DNA from: Myxococcales bacterium
GTDB taxonomy: Bacteria; Myxococcota_C; UBA6777
Length of the DNA: 15,183 nt
Assembly: GCA_027005175.1 (NCBI GenBank)
Contig: JALTMC010000492.1
Span: 1 to 15,183, forward strand
Direction of reading: 5' to 3'
Below the pieces are notes generated by a model that searched no databases, was not told the origin of the DNA, and saw only the letters and a program-made list of their open reading frames with translations. This document shows positions 10,096 through 15,183 of the stretch, in pieces. Within the stretch, counting starts at the first letter, position 1. Each line of letters opens with the position of its first letter. Position numbers and translations under genes: made by a program.

Positions 10096-10417
10096 CAATA
10101 TCTCCTGTGTTTGTCGAAGCGTAAAAACGTAAAAAGGACACAATCTCGCCATACAAGAATATGTCAGATGAGAACGATCTCACCCTTGTTTTTTCTCTTC
10201 AATGATGATGACAGACATGTTTAAGAACCCAATACCAAGAAAGCAACCCAATTCACCCAAAAAGTTTTCCAAAAAAAATGTGTCTTCCTTGAAAAAGAGG
10301 AGAAGATGGAGTAAATTTCCTTGCAGCTTGACAATCAGTAAGCACGTTTGATGGAATGAAGTGCTCCAACAACACCCGATACAAAGAGTGGTGGTTCTTA
10401 ACTTGGAGAAGGCAGAC
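10096..10417. promoter_or_regulatory. Intergenic region between divergent genes
   Basis: No supported gene. On the plus strand a promoter is proposed at 10328-10357. A small dyad TGAGA/TCTCA with a 4-base loop lies at 10169-10182 and could be an operator for the minus-strand lipoprotein gene, but its support is weak. I saw no clear minus-strand -35/-10 pair. Confidence 0.4.
10328..10357 (+). promoter_or_regulatory. Promoter of the duplicated-motif gene
   Basis: TTGACA at 10328-10333, then 18 bases, then TGGAAT at 10352-10357 preceded by TGA (extended -10). The layout is the same as the proposed atp promoter. Predicted start near 10364, about 54 bases before the ATG at 10418. Confidence 0.42.
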
Positions 10418-10909
10418 ATGTCTGAGATGTCAGAAGAGCAAGAAATGCTCCAACAAAGAGAAACTCTACAAACGCTCCAACACTTGAATGAAGAAATTGT
10501 GAAAGCGAGGCGTCAAGGGGCACACGAGGAGGTCAGTCGTCTTAAACAAAAGGTCCGAACGTTGCTGGCACTCCAGCGAAGTTCATCCTCCCGAACAGAA
10601 ACCCAAGCCACTCCGGTCCAAGACATCTCAGCTCGTCAGCCAACGAGTTTGGCAGAGAAGGAGAGGCAGACAAGCTCCACAGCTGGACTTCTCCATACAA
10701 CAGGCACACCAGAGTCCCCTGTGGCAAGAAAAGAAAAGTGGAGCGGTTCGACAGGTCCAAGCTTCTCAGAAAGCCAAGATCTGATGCAACAGTTACAAGT
10801 GGTGAACGAGAAGATCGTTGCAGCAAGACGCCAAGGAGATGAAGATACGGTTCACAAGCTCCAAGCTCAAGCCAAAGATTTGATGAAACCGGGCACCCAA
10901 GGAAAATGA
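10418..10909 (+). CDS. Small protein with two copies of a helical motif
   Basis: Unrecognised 163-residue cytoplasmic-looking protein. The ATG at 10418 is chosen because GGAGAAGG (10404-10411) precedes it; an in-frame start 57 bases upstream has no such site. The protein carries the same approximately 31-residue motif twice, at 20-50 and 126-156: LQ-x2-NE-x-IV-x-ARRQG-x4-V-x2-L, with 14 identical positions by eye. Each copy probably forms a helical hairpin with a turn at RRQG. Between them lies a Ser/Thr/Gln-rich linker of about 75 residues, likely disordered, giving a dumbbell-like layout. No catalytic motif, signal peptide or membrane segment is visible. The B12-operon promoter begins 10 bases after its stop, so it appears to be a separate transcription unit. 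Confidence 0.75.
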   Translation: MSEMSEEQEMLQQRETLQTLQHLNEEIVKARRQGAHEEVSRLKQKVRTLLALQRSSSSRTETQATPVQDISARQPTSLAEKERQTSSTAGLLHTTGTPESPVARKEKWSGSTGPSFSESQDLMQQLQVVNEKIVAARRQGDEDTVHKLQAQAKDLMKPGTQGK

Positions 10910-10918
10910 ACAGACCCC

Positions 10919-10947
10919 TTGACTTCCCAAAAGAGAACAAGTATACC
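10919..10947 (+). promoter_or_regulatory. Promoter of the cobalamin-uptake operon
   Basis: TTGACT (10919-10924), a 17-base spacer and TATACC (10942-10947) lie just upstream of the riboswitch. Predicted transcription starts near 10954, so the whole aptamer would be in the leader RNA. Confidence 0.6.
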
Positions 10948-11004
10948 CTCCCCCATCTGTTTGAACAGTCCTTTACTGGGTTGAAAAGACAGCAAGAAAG
11001 ACAA

Positions 11005-11150
11005 CAAAAACACAAGGTAATGGGAAACCGGTGAGACCCCGGTGCGGACCCGCCACTGTAATTGGTCAAGCTTCTCAAAAATACCACTGTTTGAAAAGAT
11101 GGGAAGGTGAAAGAAGATAACGGCCATAAGTCAGGAGACCGACCTCGTGT
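11005..11150 (+). ncRNA. Cobalamin riboswitch aptamer
   Basis: The conserved core of the cobalamin (B12) riboswitch is visible in order: GGGAA (11022-11026), CCGGTGAGACCCCGG (11028-11042), the B12 box GCCACTG inside CCCGCCACTGTAA (11052-11058), a variable hairpin at about 11071-11100, and the 3' element AAGTCAGGAGACC (11128-11140). A closing stem can form between 11011-11018 and 11142-11149 with one mismatch. Adenosyl- or related cobalamin binding should repress the downstream receptor genes. The intrinsic terminator that follows points to transcriptional control. Confidence 0.95.
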
Positions 11151-11221
11151 TTTCTCACATATTAATCCTCGGGACATGGGATTCGTGAGCAAACTCGGAC
11201 CACTCCCTGGCCAAGCTTGCC

Positions 11222-11254
11222 AATCCCAACATACCCGTAGTGTTGGGATTTTTT
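11222..11254 (+). terminator. Riboswitch-controlled terminator (expression platform)
   Basis: Perfect 10-bp stem (11222-11231 with 11241-11250), 9-base loop, followed by TTTT and then GTTTT. It lies 72 bases after the aptamer and directly before the receptor coding sequence, so it is the likely off-switch formed when cobalamin is bound. An alternative pairing that would disrupt it was not resolved by eye. Confidence 0.85.
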
Positions 11255-11257
11255 GTT

Positions 11258-13534
11258 TTGAATATCAGGTTACTGCTCTCACATTTGGCATGGGCTGGAA
11301 TACTATACAGTATCCCTACCTCTAGGCCCTGTAGCGCAAAACCTTCAACCTCACCACAGAAACACTCCACCACACGAGTATCCCCTCCCAAACCACACTC
11401 CACCACACGAGTCTCTCCGCTCAAGCAACGTTCTCCCAAACGAGACTCTCCGCTCAAGCAACACTCCACCAAACAAGTATCCCCTCCCAAACCACACTCC
11501 ACCACACGAGACTCTCCGCTCAAACTTCCCACGATCCCTGTAAGAAAGAACCGACCGGGACAGGCTCCAGAAGAGAAAGACGCCTCAGGATTTGCCACAG
11601 TAATTCAGCTACGGAAACAGCAACAGAGAGTGCGTTCTCTCCGTGATGTCCTTCAAGAGAGTGCTGGTGTGAATGTCCGCTCAACGGGAGGATTCGGTTC
11701 CTGGAGCACTATCTCCATCCGGGGTTCCTCTCCCTCCCAGGTAAAGATACTGTTGGATGGAGTTCCACTCAATCACGGGGGTAGTGGCTCGATCAATCTC
11801 AGCGATCTGCCTTTGGACGCTCTCCAACAAGCTGTCATCTACCGTGGATTTGCCCCCGCTCATCTAGGCGGAGGGATGGGAGGCGTCGTAAGCCTGAAGA
11901 CCCAATGGCCACGCTTGCATCGAGCCTTTCAAAGTTCCGTGGCTGCCGGCTCTTTTGGAACCTTCAAAGGAAACCTTCTGTGGACCCAACGAAACAACCG
12001 GTGGCGATGGTTGGTATTCGCCCACTACCTCGGCACAATGGGAAGATTTCTCTATTACGATGATCGCGGAACCCCTCTACAAACAACCGATGACATCACC
12101 AACCAATCCAGACAAAATAACATATCGCATACAGTATCAACCCTGGCACGAGTGGTCTTTCAGCCCAAGAAAAAAGTCACGTTGAGCCTGTCTCACCTTC
12201 TGGTCTATCGCAACCGGGGTGTTCCTGGCATTGGTAACTTCCGCTCAACCACAGCCAACTACCGCCAATTACGCAATCTGATACAATGGTCAGCAAAAGG
12301 CAAGCAGTTCCCCTGGCGGACCTTTCGCTGGAGCAGCCAACTCTATCTGGTACATCTATGGGAAGGCTTCACGGACCGTGAAGGTGAGATCGGCGTAGGA
12401 CGACAAGAGACAGACAACCAAACCCTCTTAACGGGCTGGAAAGCCTTGGGCACCTGGCAACCCTTCTCTGCTTGGGAACTGTCCTTGTCTTGGCAACTCA
12501 GACGTGAAAGCTTTACCCCACAAGACCTCTTACAGCCACAAAAAACACCACAAGAACGTGGACGGTGGCGATTTAATCCTGCCCTCCAAAGCCTAATCTA
12601 TCTTTGGGAAGACAAAATCACACTCGTCACAAGTGGAAGACTTGAGGTCTTATACAACTCTTACCAGGATATACTATCCCTACCTGGTAGCCCCGGCGGT
12701 CCCGCAACAATAGCCTATCCCACAGGCCGCGTGGGGCTTCGTTTCAGACCCAAGGACTGGCTCTGGTTTCAAAGCAATGCAGGACGATATGTTCGCCTCC
12801 CCACCTTCTGGGAACTCTTTGGAGACCGTGGGACAACCATCGGGAACCCAAGACTGTCTGCCGAGACGGGCTGGATGTTTGACATCGGTGGCGTGCTTCA
12901 TCTCAAGCGGCGCGGTGTCCTGGATGAACTGCGGCTAGCCTATGCTTTCTTTTTAAGCCAAAGCACCGACTTAATCCGTTTTATCCAAAACTCACAACGA
13001 ACCATGATTGCGGTGAATATCGATGCAGCTCGTGTTCTTGGTCAAGAGGTCCGGCTCCGTGTTGGCTTGTTTCGATTTTTCAGTCTATCAGCAGACTTTA
13101 CCTGGCTCGATGCACGCAACCAATCCGAAAGTTTGATTGAGAATGGGAAACAACTTCCCGGTCGCCCTCAATGGGAATGGTCTGTCAGAACGGCACTTTT
13201 CCTCCGATGGGGTCGAATATTCTATAACTATACAGGTCTGGGAGGGAACTATCTCGATCGTGCGAATTTCAAAGAGCTAGCACCCCGCCATATACACACT
13301 ATCGGCCTCACGTTACGCCCTGCTGCGATCGTACGATCTCTGGGAGGACGCTCTCCCTGGGAAGGATTACTGCTGACCTTTGAAGTTCGCAACTTACTCA
13401 ACACCCAAGTGGCATCCGTCCCTCTGCGACCCGCTCTCCCCAACCTCAAAGAAAGCCCACAGGCCCTCTCAGACTACAGCGGCTATCCGTTGCCTGGGAG
13501 AGCCTTTTACCTCACAGTAAACTGGAAGATATGA
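11258..13534 (+). CDS. btuB: TonB-dependent outer-membrane receptor, probable cobalamin transporter
   Basis: Outer-membrane beta-barrel that imports a ligand using TonB energy; cobalamin is inferred from the riboswitch. From TTG 11258 the product is about 758 residues. It starts with a signal-like segment (NIRLLLSHLAWAGIL, then cleavage probably after SRPCSA). Next is a proline-rich, basic linker of five 11-residue repeats, then a plug domain (about 112-214) with the typical ISIRGSSPSQVKILLDGVPL stretch, YRG and GGVV motifs. The rest is a strand-rich barrel ending in FYLTVNWKI. There is no in-frame ATG near the N-terminus. TTG 11258 has only a weak GGGA site 9 bases upstream; GTG 11240 lies inside the terminator loop and gives six more residues. 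Plug similarity to BtuB is real, but the ligand is inferred. Its stop overlaps the next gene (ATGA). Confidence 0.9.
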   Translation: MNIRLLLSHLAWAGILYSIPTSRPCSAKPSTSPQKHSTTRVSPPKPHSTTRVSPLKQRSPKRDSPLKQHSTKQVSPPKPHSTTRDSPLKLPTIPVRKNRPGQAPEEKDASGFATVIQLRKQQQRVRSLRDVLQESAGVNVRSTGGFGSWSTISIRGSSPSQVKILLDGVPLNHGGSGSINLSDLPLDALQQAVIYRGFAPAHLGGGMGGVVSLKTQWPRLHRAFQSSVAAGSFGTFKGNLLWTQRNNRWRWLVFAHYLGTMGRFLYYDDRGTPLQTTDDITNQSRQNNISHTVSTLARVVFQPKKKVTLSLSHLLVYRNRGVPGIGNFRSTTANYRQLRNLIQWSAKGKQFPWRTFRWSSQLYLVHLWEGFTDREGEIGVGRQETDNQTLLTGWKALGTWQPFSAWELSLSWQLRRESFTPQDLLQPQKTPQERGRWRFNPALQSLIYLWEDKITLVTSGRLEVLYNSYQDILSLPGSPGGPATIAYPTGRVGLRFRPKDWLWFQSNAGRYVRLPTFWELFGDRGTTIGNPRLSAETGWMFDIGGVLHLKRRGVLDELRLAYAFFLSQSTDLIRFIQNSQRTMIAVNIDAARVLGQEVRLRVGLFRFFSLSADFTWLDARNQSESLIENGKQLPGRPQWEWSVRTALFLRWGRIFYNYTGLGGNYLDRANFKELAPRHIHTIGLTLRPAAIVRSLGGRSPWEGLLLTFEVRNLLNTQVASVPLRPALPNLKESPQALSDYSGYPLPGRAFYLTVNWKI
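11351..11515 (+). repeat. 33-bp minisatellite, five copies, inside the receptor gene
   Basis: Five in-frame 33-base units at 11351-11383, 11384-11416, 11417-11449, 11450-11482 and 11483-11515, followed by the first nine bases of a sixth. They encode variants of PPKPHSTTRVS, including PLKQRSPKRDS and PLKQHSTKQVS. Two unit types alternate in a way that suggests recent duplication and unequal exchange. The repeats lie between the signal sequence and the plug. Confidence 0.92.
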
Positions 13535-15054
13535 AAGGTATTATCATGTTATCGCAAGCCCATCAGCAACAGAGCAAAAAACTTCCATCGATCCGTTTGT
13601 TACCGTTCGTTCTCATCACGATGTCGCTCATTTTGAGTTGGACATTTGCACAGGGATGTGGACCCGTAAGTACCAACGAAGCCAACAAAGAGGACACAAC
13701 GAAGTCAACGAAAGAAAAGGCCATACAAGAAGTCACAGAAGAAGCGACCAAAGAGGTCGTCGTTGAAAAGAAAGAAGAAAAGACAGCAACCCCCGACGAA
13801 CCAACAGCACAAGAATCAACAACCGACGGTGGAGCGGAAACCACAAAACCTGACACCCAGGAGTCTTTTGCTGAAGTAAAGCCCGAATTACCTGTAGAGA
13901 CAAAGCCTGAGCTGCCCCCAGGAGATCCTGTGGTGGCTTACATCATGAACTCAGACTTCAAGAAAGGCTCCCTTGCTCTCATGACCATCAACAACCAAAA
14001 GTTGGTTAAAGAATGGACTCAAATCGCAACAGCGGGTGACATTACAGGTGATGTTGCCCTCAAGATCTATGGTAAGAATCTATTCATCATCAACCGTGGC
14101 ACAGGTGATATCATTGTTTTGGATACATCAAAAAAATTCAGCAAAAAAGCAACTGTTGCTGTCGGAAAGATCAACCCACATGACGTTGTGGTTGTGGGAA
14201 CCAAGATGTATGTGTCGATCTATGACAGAAGTGAGATCAAAGTGTATGAAGAAAACAAAAAAACCATCTCCATCGATCTTGACTCTCTCGCAGAAACAAG
14301 CACAAAAAAGTGTACAAAAGATGCAGACTGCACCAAATTTGGCGCGGGTTCTAACAGTTGCAATACCAGCACCAACCTCTGTTTAAGTGATGGTATCGCA
14401 GAGCTTGACTTTATGTTTACAGTGGGTCCCAAACTCTATGTGGCTGCCCAAGGGCTGGATCGCAATAGTGGATACACTCCCATCAAAAGCTCTCTTGCTG
14501 TGATCGACACAACCTCCGACAAGCTCGTAAACACGATAGCACTCAAAGGAACCAATCCAGTCGGAGCTTACAAGGAACCAAGTGGAACCTATCTTATCGC
14601 AGAAGCTGGAAGTTCTCTGAAAACAGACGACGGTGGCTTGGAGCGATTCGACCCAAAAACAGGCAAGATGTCCGGAACCTTTATCATCACAGAAAAAGAA
14701 CTGGGTGGTAATATTGCCTCTGTGGTTGTCGTTTCCAAGACTCTTGCCTACGCAGTGATCAATGACGCAAGCTACAAGCAGTCACTCGTACAATTTGACC
14801 CAAGCACCGGGAAAAAAGGGAAAAGCCTTCTCACAGGGAAAAGCCTTGGCTCGATCGCTCTGACCTCCCAAGGAAAACTACTTCTTTCAGACAAAGGAAC
14901 TCGGGACACCCAAGGGAAATACAAAGACTTTGGAGTCCGTATTTTTGAAGCCAGCTCAGGCAAAGAGCTCACAAGCCAACCCATCCCTACAAGTACAACT
15001 CTTCCACCCACGATCATTCGTGTCTCCAAGTTACCCACCAAGGATCTACCATAG
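13531..15054 (+). CDS. Beta-propeller lipoprotein, candidate BtuG-like cobalamin-binding partner
   Basis: Predicted 507-residue lipoprotein. The ATG at 13531 overlaps the receptor stop (ATGA), implying coupled translation; an ATG at 13546 is an alternative. A hydrophobic segment (about 22-41) leads to AQGC with a candidate lipidated cysteine C43; the lipobox is imperfect. Residues 45-130 are a Lys/Glu/Thr-rich spacer. From about 132 onward come repeating four-strand-like units of the YncE/YVTN type (for example NLFIINRGTGDIIVLDTS, KMYVSIYDRSEIKVYE, SLAVIDTTSDKLVNTIAL), which fit a seven-bladed propeller. A four-cysteine cluster (C261, C267, C277, C284; C-x5-C-x9-C-x6-C) is inserted between blades. 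In Bacteroides, the propeller lipoprotein BtuG caps BtuB and binds B12; the same role here is inferred from fold and operon. It might also be a general YncE-like surface protein. Confidence 0.85.
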   Translation: MKGIIMLSQAHQQQSKKLPSIRLLPFVLITMSLILSWTFAQGCGPVSTNEANKEDTTKSTKEKAIQEVTEEATKEVVVEKKEEKTATPDEPTAQESTTDGGAETTKPDTQESFAEVKPELPVETKPELPPGDPVVAYIMNSDFKKGSLALMTINNQKLVKEWTQIATAGDITGDVALKIYGKNLFIINRGTGDIIVLDTSKKFSKKATVAVGKINPHDVVVVGTKMYVSIYDRSEIKVYEENKKTISIDLDSLAETSTKKCTKDADCTKFGAGSNSCNTSTNLCLSDGIAELDFMFTVGPKLYVAAQGLDRNSGYTPIKSSLAVIDTTSDKLVNTIALKGTNPVGAYKEPSGTYLIAEAGSSLKTDDGGLERFDPKTGKMSGTFIITEKELGGNIASVVVVSKTLAYAVINDASYKQSLVQFDPSTGKKGKSLLTGKSLGSIALTSQGKLLLSDKGTRDTQGKYKDFGVRIFEASSGKELTSQPIPTSTTLPPTIIRVSKLPTKDLP

Positions 15055-15109
15055 AAGAAAACTTTGCTCCACAGTTCTCCCATCGAATCATCGAATCAAT
15101 CGGGTAGAA

Positions 15110-15135
15110 GGGGGCGGGTTCAAAGTCCCTCCCCC
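15110..15135 (+). terminator. GC-rich hairpin after the cobalamin operon
   Basis: GGGGGCGGG (15110-15118) pairs with CCCTCCCCC (15127-15135) around an 8-base loop with a single C-T mismatch. It lies 55 bases after the last stop codon. There is no T-run, so it may end or protect the mRNA without being a classic intrinsic terminator. Confidence 0.45.
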
Positions 15136-15149
15136 ACCCCCTTGGTTAG

Positions 15150-15183
15150 ACCGAATGGACAGCGCAACACCGAATGGACAGCG
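15150..15183. repeat. 15-bp direct repeat at the window edge
   Basis: ACCGAATGGACAGCG occurs at 15150-15164 and again at 15169-15183, spaced by CAAC (19-base period). The second copy runs to the last base, so the array may continue outside the window. Confidence 0.75.

Noticed and set aside
10180-10419. 79-codon minus-strand frame in the divergent intergenic region
   Set aside because: No ribosome site, it starts inside the opposite gene, and the product is a Leu/Phe-rich mix without a clear pattern.
11107-11325. 72-codon plus-strand frame through the riboswitch
   Set aside because: It overlaps the aptamer and terminator and has no signal or domain.
11155-11598. Minus-strand open frame with Gly/Glu/Cys repeats
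   Set aside because: The repeats are the complement of the 33-bp minisatellite in the receptor gene; it also runs across the riboswitch terminator.
15150-15183. CRISPR array at the window edge
   Set aside because: Only two 15-bp copies with a 4-base spacer are visible; repeat and spacer are far too short for CRISPR.

Overview
The window reads as a chromosomal segment of a Gram-negative bacterium with diderm features: lipoprotein signal sequences and a TonB-dependent outer-membrane receptor. Its relatives are most likely the former Deltaproteobacteria, perhaps Myxococcota or Bradymonadota. The basis is an F1Fo operon that starts with paired b' and b subunit genes and lacks the a and c genes, a b subunit with an extra N-terminal membrane segment, and a secreted protein with the C-x5-C-x9-C-x6-C type of cysteine cluster often seen in those groups. 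This placement is inference. No rRNA, tRNA, transposase, phage gene or CRISPR array is visible.

Positions 1-6720, plus strand: ATP synthase operon in the order atpF' (b'), atpF (b), atpH (delta), atpA (alpha), atpG (gamma), atpD (beta), atpC (epsilon). A TTGACA/extended -10 promoter precedes it and a hairpin plus T-run follows it. All catalytic motifs are intact. The membrane subunits a and c must be encoded elsewhere.

Positions 6721-7460: a long leader region with a degenerate 31-bp tandem repeat, then a small RRM-type RNA-binding protein with a glycine-rich tail, then a perfect 12-bp-stem terminator that should work in both directions.

Positions 7542-10095, minus strand: a 346-residue lipoprotein with an arginine-rich C-terminus, followed by two ORFs of unknown function. 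These two lie in the same reading frame and are separated by a single TAG, so they may be one interrupted gene.

Positions 10418-15054, plus strand: a small protein carrying two copies of a helical motif, then a self-contained cobalamin-uptake unit. That unit has a promoter, a cobalamin riboswitch, an intrinsic terminator directly at the start of the next gene, a BtuB-like TonB-dependent receptor, and an overlapping gene for a beta-propeller lipoprotein. The receptor has an unusual 11-residue-repeat linker in front of its plug. The receptor plus propeller lipoprotein under B12 control resembles the BtuB-BtuG arrangement known from Bacteroides and is the most interesting system here.

The window ends in a GC-rich hairpin and two copies of a 15-bp direct repeat that may continue beyond the end.
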